Assembly: GCA_946807835.1 (NCBI GenBank) | Contig: OX327697.1 | Span: 15,448,001 to 15,512,000, forward strand | Source: Ailanthus altissimus | Lineage: Eukaryota; Streptophyta; Magnoliopsida; Sapindales; Simaroubaceae | Length of the DNA: 64,000 bases | Direction: 5' to 3' | Shown here: piece after piece, positions 1 to 13,200 of the stretch | Numbering within the stretch: the stretch's first letter is position 1 | How the letters are laid out: each line of letters begins with the position of its first letter | Made by a program: the position numbers and the translations under genes | The notes under the pieces: generated by a model | Told to the model about the DNA's origin: nothing | What the model saw: the letters and a program-made list of their open reading frames with translations, nothing else | Database searches by the model: none

Positions 1-479
1 TCATAAAATTTGAATTCAATGATGTCAATGACTCAATGGTGGGCTAAAATCTTACTATTGCTAACAGCGGCAACAATGATAGTAGCAGTGAGTAATAGTG
101 GTCATTGTTACTTTTATATTTCAATTTATTTTATGGTTTTAATATCCCATTTTAAATATATATAAGCGGTTCAAATTATGCCCAATGTTAATAATTTATC
201 AATTATATTTTATTTTAAGTAAATTATAATTCAAAGGGTAATATGGTAATTATAACACAGAATAGATCTTTTCGGCTAATTTTAAAAATAAGAGGGGTGA
301 AACTATCATTTAGCTTTAAATCTTCGAGGTCTAGATGTCTTTATCCCTATTAATTAAAGATTAATGCATGTTTCCATCATTAAATAAATTATTGGTAATT
401 TATTTTTTATCTGCAAAGAAATCAAAGATATCTAGATAAGTAAAATCTACAAGATTTAAGCATCAATAAGATTTGTTTT

Positions 480-1330
480 CATATTCTTTCCATTTCTCTT
501 GACAAATGCCTCGTAAAGTTTAACTAGATGCTTTTTGAGTACTTTTGCACCACATCAGTAACAAGTATTTTTATAATACTTAGGACATTTATTCTCGACA
601 CCATTGTCTTTGTCCTAGAGTTTATGCCCCCTTTTGTGTTCCTCTATCCTTGGTATTTATGGCCACCGTGGGGGCGATAACTGTGTCTGTTCTGTCCTCC
701 AGGACCATGTCCAACATTGTTTTGAGCATTTGCATTTGCTTCAGGGAATGGCTAAGAACCAATTGGACATGATTCGCGATTTTTCAATAAGGGCTCATTT
801 GTTTTTTAGCAAGTAAAAGACATGAGATTAATTCTGAGTAGCTTTTAAATCGAGGCTTATGATACTATTGCTACAAAACAACATTGGAAGCATGAAAAAT
901 AGATAATTTCTTCTTTAACATATTTTATTCTGTAACTTTTTCACCACACAATTTCAGTTTTGAGGTAATTTTGAATAAGACAGAATTATATTCAACAACT
1001 GTTCTAAAATCTTGTAATTTCATATTCATCCGTTCGTGAATTTCTATTAGGAGGAATATATCTTTTTGATAGCCATATCTTCATTTTATATTTTCTTAGA
1101 GGATCTATAGTCTTCTATCATTAGATGTTGAGCTTTCAAGCTCTTATGTATGTGATGATAGAGGAAAATCATACTACTCAACTTGTCTTATAAGGAAGCA
1201 TTATTGTCTTTTTCAATTTATTTTTTCAAACCATTGGTCTAAAGGTGCATCTTGGCATCGAGTAATCACGATAGATAATTGTTTTTTAAAGAACATTAAG
1301 TGCAAGGATTTATAATTTGTTAAAAAGTTT
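480..1330 (-). pseudogene. Copia gag remnant
   Basis: Minus-strand translation with stops gives a stretch like NYLS-LLDAKMHL near 1290, the start of the copia gag (UBN2-type) domain, then around 640-790 NQTRPTGSEPFPEAN followed by NNVGHGPGGQNRHSYRP, the basic, glycine-rich nucleic-acid-binding tail usual in these gags. Several stops and frame changes make it non-functional. The plus-strand ORF at 634-816 is only its antisense. Gag would form the virus-like particle for reverse transcription. Confidence 0.7.
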
Positions 1331-1429
1331 CAAGGGCTTTTTCGTATGGAAGAAATAAATTAAATTAGTATGTTGATGAATAAATATAATTAAACAAACT
1401 AATAATATAAAACATAGATATCAAAAGTA

Positions 1430-1560
1430 ATATTTAGGAGGCATGACCTTATATATATATATATATATATATAATAATAGTAATTATGAGACATTGCCTT
1501 TCATATATCAATTGTAACGAGGAAGCATAGCCTTCTATATATCAATAGTAATTATGAGGT
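1430..1560 (-). repeat. Short tandem repeat in copia leader, plus (TA)n
   Basis: Two to three degenerate units of about 33-45 bp built around GAAGGCTATGCCTCC-like text (minus strand), next to a pure TA run at about 1450-1472. The homologous array in the plus-strand copy at 51.04-51.29 kb has more units, so the array differs in copy number between family members. Confidence 0.6.
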
Positions 1561-1998
1561 ATGACAATAAGCAAATAAATTTTTTTTTAAATATTTAAAA
1601 ATTTGATTTAAAACTTTGGGTTCTTATTTAAAATTTTAATAAGAACTTTAAGTTCTAAATTAATAAGACCAATTATTAGAATTTTAGGTTCTAACTTATT
1701 TATTTGTTTTGCAAACTAAAAGTTGCAAATACAATATTTAAATTTAAAAGAATAAATAATTATTGTTATATTAAAATTATAAATATAAATATGAGATAAC
1801 AAAGACATAACTAATAAATAATATTTGTCCTTATTTTTTATGTGAAAAAATAAGCTAAATGACAACTACAGAGCATACTCATAAGGATAATGATATGACA
1901 TATGATAAATATAAATAAAAAATAAATAATAATTAAATATAAATAAAATAGATTCATGACTTAACATAAAAATTAAGTACTTAACTTACTTGATAATA

Positions 1999-2112
1999 GA
2001 GCATGGGGGCTGAGCCCCCTAAGGTCTCATATCCACACCTGGGTTCAAATCCCCCTTCCCCCCAAGTGATGCGTGTAATAGCAATATATATGTATATGTA
2101 ATCCTAAAAAAA
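1999..2112 (+). mobile_element. SINE, tRNA-like head, with 16-bp target-site duplication
   Basis: About 114 bp carrying a perfect Pol III B box (GGTTCAAATCC at 2042-2052) and ending in an A-run. It is flanked by identical 16-bp direct repeats AACTTACTTGATAATA (1983-1998 and 2113-2128). These are the hallmarks of a short interspersed element moved by LINE machinery. The A box is not obvious, so the 5' end may be truncated. The exact TSD implies a fairly recent insertion into the older copia copy. Confidence 0.85.
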
Positions 2113-2139
2113 AACTTACTTGATAATATGATATAAAAA

Positions 2140-2397
2140 ATAATTAGAAAATGATCGAAGGGAAATGAGAAAAAGAAAGAATGCATTGAAGTAACTTGAA
2201 ATATGTAAAATATAGGGGTGTAACATATTTATATTATCAAAGAGTCAGTTAATGGTCATTATTGCTGACCAATACAATTTTGCCAATATATAGATCAATG
2301 AAATGTTGACAATATGTGTGCTTTTAATGATAACTGACATCCATCATCTTCTCAACATATGCCAGGTGAAAGCCACCATTCATGACATCACCCTCTT
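2140..2397 (-). repeat. Copia LTR (5' LTR of the minus-strand element)
   Basis: Reverse complement begins TGATGTCATGAATGGTGGC and closely resembles the LTR text at 44.29-44.34 kb plus 50.03-50.2 kb (shared blocks include ATATATTGGCAAAATT and GACTCTTTGATA-TATAAATAT, the latter a likely TATA region). The end near the SINE is uncertain because the primer-binding region is decayed. Confidence 0.6.
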
Positions 2398-2779
2398 ATT
2401 TACCTTCTTTTTTGTCACCTTTTATCGGATTCTAATTGATTGGGTTATGGGTTTATATAAATAGATAAGAAAAAATCTTTAGAAATGACCTTAAAATTTA
2501 AGACTTATTTTTTTAAGCCATACTTTTATTTTTTAATCTTTTTTTTTCCAAAATATATATTTTAGGACACTTTTGCCCTCAACTATACTTTCTCTACATT
2601 AGAATAATTAACCCAAAAATATACCTAAAGCCTCCAAATAAGCACAGACACTTCTCTTTAATGATTTAATGAAGTAGATAGGAAATTCTTGACAAATCGA
2701 TGTCAAGTATTTGGTAAGTTTTTCAAATTAAAGATATATGATGCAATATGTAGAGAAAATAAAACATTTTTGTAATATA
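2398..2779. other. Unassigned AT-rich spacer
   Basis: About 380 bp between the copia LTR and the first MULE. No coding potential, repeat or RNA motif was recognised. Confidence 0.5.
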
Positions 2780-3149
2780 TATTTAAAATGAGTCCATTGG
2801 TTAAAGAAAAAGTGAAAATGGTACAAAATTATGTAAAATAAGTGCAAAAAGAGTGAAAAACTAAATGTAGTGCAAAACTGGGAGGCGACTGATGCAATGA
2901 TTACATAGGGGGCGCTTAACGTTCTTAAGACACGCCAAGCACAAGTGCAGTGCCATGTGCAGGCATTTGTATGTGCATGTGGCACACGCTAAGCACTTGG
3001 GCATAGTGCTTAGCGCACTTCGCATATTCACTTCGTGCGATTTTTCTGTTTAAATTTTTTTTATTCTAATCACAATTTTGACCTTTTTTTTTTGTTATAG
3101 GTATCAGGACTTATTTCAACCATCTGAATTTGATTTATTTTTTTTGTCA

Positions 3150-5440
3150 GTATAATCACAATTTTGACAATTTTCTTTTGTTATAGGTATCGTGGGACTT
3201 ATTTTCAACCATTGTATGCTTCAAGAGAAGGTGAGAAAGCTCCAGTGACAGTGTTAAGAGATATATTAGATTCTAAAATGTTAGTATTTCGGTTTTAGAA
3301 AATAAAAAATATGAAGCATTACTAAGGAAAGTTTGTTGTGTAATTAGAGTTGATCAAGTGCAATATAAAGTGACTATTAGAAATACTATTCATTTAAAGA
3401 CGATAAAGTTGAGACTAATTGCACTTGAAAATAATAACGATGTGATCTTCTGGTTGGGCCTCCATAAAATAGGTGACACTTGTATATGTAACAATGGATG
3501 TGCGAGATCCTATATGTGAAAGTAATATAGAGGTTCCTGTTGAGGAGAAATAAGTATATTGCAATCAATTCATGTCCATAAGCAATAGCAAATAAGTGAG
3601 TTGCATAGCCCTAATAATTGCAACACTTGTGTTTTTGACAAACCCTCCGAATAATTATCATTGTTCTCTTTCAATATTCAACGAAGGTCTAACTTACATA
3701 CAATATAATAGTTAAATATATGGAGATGATGACAATTATAATGGTAATAATTTTGGTAATGATGATGGTTATGAGAATGATGATTATGGAATGAAAGCCG
3801 ATAGATTGAATGACTTAAACCATATTATATTTCTAATACTTCTCTTCGTGAGTTGTATTATGTGTACAATTTTCATGTACGAAAAGATAGGGTTCAAGTA
3901 GAAAATTAATTCAGTTTATGCCTCTAATACCACCATTAAACTTGAACATATCGGATAAGGTATCGTGCACGGGAATTGGAGATGTGTTTATAGAAAAGTT
4001 AGATAATAGTAAAGACAAAATTCATGAGTCTATAAGCATACTAGCATGTAAGGGTAATTGGAGCTTCAAAGTTCATAGGTCCACCAAAATTGTTTTGAGG
4101 CAAAATGCAATGATAAAATATACAAATGGAGATTACGTGCAGTGTTAATAAAAGCTCAATAGTTCTTCACTGTGAGGAGATAGATATAGAGCACACTTAT
4201 ATTTTAGACCGATTGCGGGGTAGTCACTTTAAACAACATACATTAAAGATGATAAAAGGTGCTCTAGAGTATTCGTTCTGATTGCTTCCTGTATTAATAG
4301 TAATAATCACTTTAACATTTTCTTTATGACGTTGGAACTTTGTATCAAAAGTTTCTAATCATTAATTTGACCCATGATTGCAGTTGATGGAACATTTTTT
4401 GAAAGGTTCCTATCTTAGTATAATATTTATGGTGGTATGTAAAAAGAGAAACATTTAATATTGTTCTATTGGCATAAGAGATTGCTGACTTAGAAAATAA
4501 TGTTTCTTAGACATGGTTTATAATCAAATTTTAGAGAGTAATTGGTGACCATCATGATCTTATTTTTGTATCTAATCAACACATTAGTATTAAGAGGGCT
4601 ATCCAATGTATGTTTTTAATGCTTATAATGGATTTTACATTTATCACTTGAAGGAGAATTTAGTGATGAATACAAAATACCAACGAAAAATAAGAAAAAA
4701 TGAGATTCTTAAATGCTTATTTTACTACTGCTAAGGCATATTGCCTTTCTGACTTTCAACAACAAATGAACAATATGTCAAAGATGAAACCTAAAACATC
4801 TAAGTATTTATAGGATATTGGTATAGAAAAATAAGCTCGATCAGTTGATGCATTCAAAAAATACAACATCATGACCACTAATATCACAGAGAGTATTAAT
4901 GTAGTTGCAAAAGATACAATATCTCTTCCTATAACTACCTTGGTTGACTGCATTCGCAAGATAATGCAACAGTGGTTTTATAATATATGAGAGGTAGCAA
5001 AACATATGACGTCCTTTCAACGACTTAGGTTAATCACAAAGTGATGAAGCATAATGATAAAGCTAGTCAAATGATAGTTCACCCAATGGATAATTCATAA
5101 TTTTTAGTGAAGGACGGATATAGAGATGGAATAGTGGACATCATAGCGAAGATATAAAGCTGTGGAAGTTTAAATTTTGGTGTCCTCATGTTATTGCCTT
5201 ATACAGATATACAAGATAAGCATACGAGAGTCTTTGTTTGACTTATTATACATTTGAGTGGTTAATTTGTGCATATAATAAGTTAGTACTTCCGGTAGGC
5301 CATCTATCATATTAGATAGTTCTAAACAAATTAAGAAATATTGACATTCAGTCTTCGATAGCACGTTAACAAGTAGGCAGGCATAAGATGACATGAATTC
5401 CATCTTAAGGGGAGGAATCATTGAAGAATTTTTATAGTCG
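3150..5440 (+). pseudogene. mudrA-like: MURA transposase (MULE type), decayed
   Basis: Plus-strand reading across frames shows, in order: a zinc-binding N-terminal region (about 3918-4150), an EHTYILDRLRGSHF-like stretch (4190), VDGTF then LKGSYLSIIFMVVCK (about 4385-4440, the first catalytic Asp of the DDE core), DLIFVSNQHISIKRAIQ (about 4558-4608; the usual SD is SN here, so the second catalytic Asp is lost), AYNGFYIYHLKENL, then YNIMTTNITESINVVAKD and a SWIM-like CPHVIAL (about 5180). In-frame stops and frameshifts abolish function. It would cut and move MULE ends. An antisense ORF at 5191-5466 is a shadow. Confidence 0.85.
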
Positions 5441-5908
5441 TAAACTACATGACACAAGCAACACAAATGTCAAAATCCTAATGATTTACATAGCAATTGA
5501 TATACGTTTGTAAAACAAAAATTTATGTCTAATCTCATTTCAATTGGTTTACTTTAATTTTTGTTGTTTGATGTTAAATATAGTTAATTATTGATTGGCG
5601 TATTTCATAATTAATATTTTGGCTTTCGTAGAATTAGCATTTATTTATTTTTATGAATATTAGGCATGTATATATAATATATTACATGTGCAATTGTGCT
5701 TTTAAATCATATAACAATTATATTCATTTATCAAAATTCCAATAAAATTTCTCTTATTTTATGGATTTTCCAAAACCTGCAGATCATAAATAACACTTCT
5801 ACACAATTATACATCATCTCCGCACACATCCATCAAATATAATGACAATATACAATTATATAACACAAATGCACATATATATAATATTTTGGACATCTAT
5901 ACATCATG

Positions 5909-8700
5909 TCAAGCATGGATCCACAAATCTGTAGTTATCTTTTCTCTAAAAAAGGTACTAAGGTTGGGGTCAAAATCAAATAGTTGAACCAACATTAGGT
6001 ACTCAATGAACATACAAGTGAATATACCACAATCCTTACTCCCAACCATCTGTTGAGATATACCTTCCTTTAAACGAATAATTGTGAAAGGTGACATATC
6101 GACATTTATTTCTTTCATAAACTCATAAAATCTACATTTATAGAGATAAAATGGCATGACAATAGAAAGAGGTGCAATAAAATCTTCAATTGCTTGGTTA
6201 GAATATGCATTAATGTTAGAGTCATACAATATAATCTTTTTATAAACAAACTTGATCTCTACCACAAACCAATGCTCTTGTTTGTAAGTCAAAAGGATAT
6301 ATCCCTACATTAATATTTGTAGTTTTATTATGAACTAATTATAGCTAATCAATAAAAAAATAATTAATTTACTTCCATTACCTTATCGACCTCACCCCAC
6401 ATTTTACCACCAAGTACATCTTCTTTTATTCCATATGAATATGATAATAGCATTGCATTCTATTAAATATCATCTAGCATAAAAGGCATGCGCTTGGTAC
6501 ATACATCTAATGTACTCCTAAAAAAAATACATGACTTTAAATTAAAATAATTTAACCAACAAATTTATAACCTAATGTGAACAATAATTGAGGAAAAAAC
6601 AATTACAAAACAAATGCATCTATAACTATGTAATGTTATGAGTACACTTGCTCAAACTTATCCTATCGTTGATGGACGAAGTTTAGATACTCATTAATAT
6701 GATGCAAAACTCTACATAATATATATAAGTATTGATACTATTAATTTTTATTTAAAAAATAAATAAAATATCCTTACAGAATCATCAAGCCAATCAAGTA
6801 GAAACTTATTAAACCATTTCGCATTAGCATCAAGCCCATGTAAAATAATATGCCTGCGACCATTTTGCATCCAAGCCAAAAGTTCTGCATATTTAGCTTC
6901 ATCTATCAACTATAGTCTCCCACGCACATCAACCGAAGTCTTTACTTGTAATTCGACCTTTCTTCGTTTGAACTTTTTTTGGAGGGGATTAGTATAAAAA
7001 GTATGTTTATTCGATGTATCCTTCTATTGGCGCCCATACTTGCTCACCCCTAGTCTAGTAGCATCGAATATAATTTTAACATTTAGGGGCTCTTAGTTGC
7101 ATATTGCATGTTTGGCTGCCACTAATACTGATACTCAACCACTAATGTCTGTGTTTGAACATCATCGACTATGCATTTTCTCATTGAAATTAAATAATAT
7201 TAATGAATATAGTAAGTTGTTATGAATGTACCAAATCAACTTCATGTACAAAACATACCATCATCTGATTTGCATCCTCAAACAACTTGGATGACTTAAG
7301 GTACTGCATTATGAGACTCATATGATACAAGAGCTTTGCTTTATCCTTATCCTTCTTGGTCATTAGCTCAATTTTTATAACTAGCATCTCGTCCTATAGT
7401 TTATCAATCTTTTTCTCAAGAACATTATATTACGATGACGTGCTCGGCTCAAACTATACATAAGTAATTATAATCAATCTTTACAACATAATACTCAACA
7501 AAATTAAATAGTGAATAAAAGAAAATTACTAAATTATTGTACCGTTAAGCTAGAGGTTGGCGGGGCTTTAGAGAGATAGCTACGTTAAACATCTATATTA
7601 TCCACAAGATCGATGAATTGGACTTTGACTTAACAATATGGTTAGGTTTGAGAACCCCTCCCCATACTTCTGATAGGATAGGCAATTTTGCTGTCATGCG
7701 ACAGTCCTTATTCTTCTCATTTTTTTAGGCACCAACTTTTTATATTGTTAACTATTAATAAGAAAAAGTATCTCTCTAATATATATATATTAGAGTGGCT
7801 ATATAGTTTTAAATATACTCAATATTCCTCCTTTTTTTAATAGAAGCTTTTCAACATTTACGAACATTGGGGTACCTCTGGTATACCAATTTAAGAGACG
7901 AGAAAAATGGTCACCATTCTTACGCACAAACACCGATCCACATATCGAAATCGCCTCATAGATCAAAACCTGATATAATAAACAATAACATTTTAAATAA
8001 CACATAAAATTACTCACTAAGAATGCTTGACTAAAAGCATATATGTTACATGTTTCCTTCTCCTTGCCACCATCTTTTCTTATTTTCATTAATTTTTTTA
8101 TTAGTGTAATGCTTAAGTTATTCTAGAGCATGCTCCATGCAATTATGCCCAATAGGTAGACATTGAATTCATCCAAATCGCCGACGAGCCTAAGCACAAA
8201 ATACTATACTGATCTACTATCGTCCTGCAGCATCAATACTTTATAGAATAAATAAAACAAACGAATTTTTACAGTCATCCTCAACCTTTAAATCTACTGT
8301 AGTGAACTATATATCTAAGTCCTTATAAGTTAACTCCCTTCTATTTTTAAAATATTTAACCCACAATTTATTTCTTAATTTTTTGTTCAACTTTTTAACT
8401 GTGGATAATCTCTCATCCTCAATCTTGTAATCATATAAAATTTTAAATGGTAGAATATAATGTGCTTCTAGCATATGAAAAATGATAATTTTTCATATAA
8501 GTTTTAGATATGTATTTATCTTAATAAAATCTCATGTACTAATATATCTGAGAAAGGAATATCATACACATCCAAAAAATGACCAAAACACGTGGTCCTG
8601 AATAATTCAGTCTATCTGAGCGTCAACTTATACCTAATGGTATCTAAAGTCAACAACTTTGAGTAAGGAGTAATTGACAATTGATAAAATTCATTTTAAG
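5909..8700 (-). pseudogene. MULE-borne Ulp1-like cysteine protease (C48) with DUF1985-type N-terminal region
   Basis: The clearest piece is a 127-codon ORF at 5909-6292 with HW (His7), YDS (Asp24), QQ (80-81) and KDCGIFTC (Cys88), i.e. the His-Asp-Gln-Cys layout of SUMO proteases of the Ulp1 family. Upstream parts lie at higher coordinates: a DUF1985-like block at 7799-8089 (NIYAFSQAFLV, then WY-TRGTPMF with an intron-like gap) and further remnants to about 8.7 kb that match the second MULE fragment at 17.6-18.4 kb. Many stops occur between blocks, so the whole gene is broken although the protease triad is still readable. Such genes are known as transposon cargo in plants; the substrate is unknown. 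Confidence 0.75.
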
Positions 8701-9310
8701 AATTATAAATGATTTCGACACGTTTTACTTCTTAAAAGAAATTATTATTGCATGAGCATATAATTAAATAAATTTAATCATTTATGCAACTATATTTTAT
8801 ATAATTAATTAAACAATTAAATGTATTAAGTTTTTACTAATTAAATATATAATATCATTTAATTTATAATTTTATAAATAAGTAGTTAAATTCTATATTA
8901 ATTAAATTAATTTCAAATTAAATTACATTTAATTAATTAAACACTTAAATTTATTAATTTTGTATTATAATCAAACACCAAAATAATTAAATTTAACTAA
9001 GAAAATAAATTAATTACACAACAACTATAATTAATCATAAAAATATTAATTAATTTAATTAATAATTACATTTTCATAATATGAAATTAAATTTAATAAA
9101 AAAATAAAAATTGATGGTCACATGGCACCACATGTGGCACGAGCTTAGCGCACGTGGAGCGTGAGTACTCTGCATCTTGCGCGTGGTGCACGCGCTAATG
9201 CGTGGATCACAGGCAAAATGCAGATTTCGGTCCTTTTTGTCCATTTTCATCATTTTGATTGTTTTTAACTATTTTTGATCATTTTTTTCACTCTTTTAAT
9301 TAGAAATTTA

Positions 9311-10272
9311 ATTATTTATACTAATTACTAAAAAAAATGCATAAAAATACCTTCAAATTCGAAACTCATTAATTTAAAGTTGATTTTATATTTGTCCAAT
9401 TGATAATTTTAGCTTCTAATCTTTAAAATGTGATGGTTGTTTGTTGATCTACAAGTGACCGGTTGGTTTAATTGATTTGAGACAAATTTATGTGTATTTT
9501 AGTGAGAGAAATGAAAATTATGATTTTAGAGTTGGATTGGGGGGGTGGCAAAAAAGACAGATAATATGCATTTTGGCAACAAAAAAAAAAAGATTGAAAA
9601 TTTTAAGTGTGACAAAAAAATGAATAACATTTTCAAAAATTTCCCATAAATAAGTAGTACTCAATAGACTATTTTTTGTCAGACATATTCGATTCATGAT
9701 GGGTTTTAAACTCATATATCGTGTTATGACAATTTTATTATCCAAAAACAATAATATGTAACACTACTATTTAAAAAAATAAAAACTTAAAACAATTAAA
9801 AATCTACGAATACGAATATCTATAAACTTTTAGATAAACTCGCATCTACTCTAAACTTAAAATTTGTATATCAAATTTATCCCAAACCCACTTAGTCTTA
9901 CTAAATTCTTTCTATATAAAATCGAATACCCGCATCTACAAGTTATTTTTATAATGTTTTATTTAAAAAAAAAATTGAATCAGGGGTATTTATGAAGTTA
10001 AAGAGTACGCGAAAAATGGCTACGAGGTTTTACGAGGAATTTTCAGACCGATGCCGACTGCCACATGTATTACTTTAATTGAACGGACTATGGTCTTAAA
10101 CATTGTTTTCAGAATCATTACAACATTTGGAGACATACCTCCCCTGCCAAAACAAAACCCTACCATACACCCTTCCACCCAAATTAGTACAAGAAAAAAT
10201 GAAAGAAAAAAAACAAAAAGGAAAGAGGAAAAGAAAAAATATCTACTGTATAAATACGTTCTTGGTGCTAGT
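9311..10272. other. AT-rich intergenic DNA between MULE and expansin 3' end
   Basis: No gene seen. It should contain the expansin 3' UTR: on the minus strand an AAATAAAA run lies at about 9957-9964, roughly 310 bp after the stop codon, and is a candidate poly(A) signal. A short purine/pyrimidine-biased stretch sits at 10190-10245. Confidence 0.45.
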
Positions 10273-13200
10273 CTAAGACTCAAATTGCTTGCCTTCAAAG
10301 GTCTGCCCGAAGTTCCAATTCTTAGGAGCAACATTATAAGATGTAACTGTGAGACCATCACTACTAGTGACCTCAAATGAGAGAGGTTGATTTTTTAGAT
10401 CAGCATTTATATGCCAGTTTTGGCCCCAATTCCTACCCGTTGGAAGCCAACCAGTTCTTGAACCCTTGATCTTCATTGCAACTATATCTCCAGCACCGGC
10501 TACATTGCTGATCGAAACTGAAATAAAGATACCTGAACCGTCAACTGAAAATCGAATGCCTCCTTCCTTTCTGCATTTTATCCTATTCCAATAAAAATCA
10601 ACATGTATGAGAAACAGGACCTTCTTTCAAGACCACAAGCTGTATAGTCCAGAAGAAGCATTCTCAAGAAAGGGAAAAAAAAAAAAGAGCAGCACATTTA
10701 ATTCAACTTCATAATAAGAAAATTGACAAATCCACAAGACAGATTGACTTCCAATAAAAGGACAAGGCAGGGTTAACAATAAAATTTGGTCCAGCAGAGT
10801 ATGCAAGTATTTTACATTAGAGCACACTCGGTACCTTCTCTCCAAGGGGTAAATTCAGTGCTCAACTTAAAAAACAAATTAGCCTTGTTTAAACTTACTC
10901 TGCAAACACTCTTTATGCCATAGCTCTCTATGTAAGTGGAATTGCTTCTATAAGAGTTCTAAACTAAAATGGAACAACAAAAGTCTTATTAGGTTTAGGT
11001 AGAAAATGAAGGCTTCCAAAATATGGCGTAAGCTTCCAAAAAAAATAAGGGTAGGGATAATGCATCCATTTTGCAACGGTAAATCAATAATAGTAAACCT
11101 ATGTAAGGAACACTAACAGACGTGGAACAAGAATTGCTTAAATACAAGTTCAAGCTCTCATTCATAGTTTCCCTTGTAAAAATGTTGACTATTATCAAAG
11201 GTTTTAACTTTTCACTCTGTATAATTTCATGGAAACAATCAATTTTCTGAAAAATTTTCATATTATGAACCAATTATTATGCTACATAAGTTGGGAAAAA
11301 CCAGCCCATTCATGAACAAAATTTTCTGTAGGGGCTAATACTACTGTATTTCAGTATGCTCTTTTACCCTTTTTCTTTTTGAATTCTGGCACTTGGGTGA
11401 GGGTCTCCTGGGACAGTGTGGATCAAGTCTATTAATTATTATGGCCAGCCCAGATTTCTAGGCCTAATAAGAGCCAAGTCTGCCACTAAATATCGAAGGA
11501 AATCTACCTCTAAATGCCACTGGAGGGACTAGAACCCCACCTTCCCATTGAGATTAGATGGGAGGTGAGAAGCCACCCACCTATTGAGGGTTTCACATCA
11601 TTTCAATAAGCTAATTGTTTCAACTTCAAATGTACTAAAGCTAATGGTTTCAATATCTGAAACTATTGCCTTTTAACATTCTCCTTTTATATTCTCTAAG
11701 ATCTTAAGTTACTGATCTGACACTCCAAATCAATCTCAAAAGCGCCTATCAACCTGCTCTGAAATCCCTGACATAAATGTTCATAGCCAAGGAAAATATT
11801 ACAGCAAGCAAATCTAGGTTCAAAAAATGAAATTAAGATGTTATTTGAATTCATTTTGAAACCATATGTTCAGCATGAATTCATGTCCAATATCGCTTCT
11901 TTGGCATGTCATAAAAGAACTAGCATGATATTGTAGAGTTAAGAACGAAATGTGACCACATATTGTGTGCCATGTCTATAGCATTGGCACCATGCTACTC
12001 AATCACATGAATTGTATTATTACAATGGGATTGCATCATAATCTTCTACACCTATACATATCATTATTGGTAACTGCAGTTTCTTTATAGAAAATATTAA
12101 TAAAATAAAAGATACACCAAAGATGAAGTAAAAGATGGTTTTCCTCTGCAAAAAATATTCTAGTACCATTTAATTTTGAAAACTATCCTTGATGATTACC
12201 CTTCGAAAAATAAATTTTTTCGTATTCTTTTTATTGTCTTGTTTAATGAGGGGCTTGAGACTTATTTAGCACCTGCAATTCTATTCCAATCAAAAGCAAT
12301 TTTCCGTTTTCATACACAACATACAAGAATTGAGAAAGTCAAAGCCCAAGACATCTACTTCATAATGCTGAATCTTAATACGGGAAACAACAGGCCAAGC
12401 ATTGGGGATCAAACAGTCGACTGAAAGCTAGCAATACTGTTCCCAAAACACCTTCAATGTACGAGCTCTTTTTCTTTCCCTTTTATAGTTTCTTTTAAAA
12501 ATTCCCAAAATGGAACTTGCAGGTATGTAATTCTCTTTGAGAATATCAATGCAGGAAGATAGGTTTAGTTTGTGTTGATGCCTATCTTCCATGGAAGGTA
12601 TAAAAATCAGATGAGAAATAGGTACCTTAGATAAATATAATGTTCAGGTAAACGACTCAAGCAGGAGAAAAATGATCAGTAAAATGAGACCCATCCTTTC
12701 ATAAAGTCTATACAAGAGAGTGCTCAAACAAGTTCCCTAAAAAGTACCAGAGCAAACAATTAGCTACAATAGTTTTTTTTAAATGTGGCATTTCACATCT
12801 AACAATCAACTAACTTCCTTTGCCATCAAGTTACTCTATCATTAATGATTCTTTTCGTAAGTAACCTACTAATAGTTTACTCAAGCTGTAACACGTTTTT
12901 ATGAAGTATCAAACAATTGCTGAAAACTATGTCAAAAATATCCCTCAAGCATCTTGTTACTAGAGGTTGGCTCTAGATGATGATTTCTTCAATATACACT
13001 GTCATATTCATATAAAGAGGAGTTTTCTCTCCTCATATGTCGGATAGATGAATTGTTATAGTTGGTAAGGTCCATTCTGTAATCCCATTCCTCCCTTTGA
13101 CTGCCTTATGCCACAAAAGAGAGCTCTTTCAACCACAGAATGGGGTTCTCTCTCCTTACCAAGATTTCTTTACTATAAAGCTTTCCGGGCTTATTTATTT

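Larger units (their letters stand above)
1..2397 (-). mobile_element. Ty1/copia retrotransposon, 5' part (LTR, leader, gag), cut by window edge
   Basis: Read on the minus strand, the order is LTR (about 2397 to 2140), an AT-rich leader with a short tandem repeat (about 1560-1430) and a decayed gag (about 1330 to 480). The same order and clearly related sequence occur on the plus strand at 50.4-51.86 kb, so the two are copies of one family. The part beyond base 1 (protease, integrase, RT) is outside the window. A SINE has inserted near the LTR/leader junction. Family assignment rests on gag similarity and on LTR similarity to the copia element ending at 44.3-50.2 kb. Confidence 0.75.
2780..9310 (+). 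mobile_element. Mutator-like element (MULE) carrying MURA and a convergent Ulp1-protease gene
   Basis: A broken MURA transposase (plus, about 3150-5440) faces a broken Ulp1/DUF1985 gene (minus, about 8700-5909). The ends (about 2780-3060 and 9110-9310) are GC-richer than their surroundings and share inverted text such as GAAAATGG-ACAAAA, GAGTGAAAAA and TGCGCTAAGC, with no long clean terminal inverted repeat. This matches the Kaonashi (KI) type of plant MULE known to carry Ulp1-like genes and to lack clear TIRs. Exact ends and TSD could not be fixed by eye. Confidence 0.75.

Noticed and set aside
634..816. Plus-strand ORF MCSSILGIYGH...
   Set aside because: Antisense of the copia gag tail.
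2040..2070. Possible tRNA gene (GGGTTCAAATCCC)
   Set aside because: Only the B box fits; no cloverleaf, no acceptor stem, and the block is bounded by a TSD and A tail, so it is a SINE.
5191..5466. Minus-strand 91-codon ORF
   Set aside because: Antisense of the MURA SWIM and C-terminal region.
10020..10380. ORFs at 10020-10376 (minus) and 10051-10380 (plus)
   Set aside because: Overlap the expansin last exon and 3' UTR in wrong frames or strand.
12176..12424. 82-codon ORF in the expansin intron
   Set aside because: No recognisable domain, AT-driven composition, no repeat or homology clue; chance ORF.
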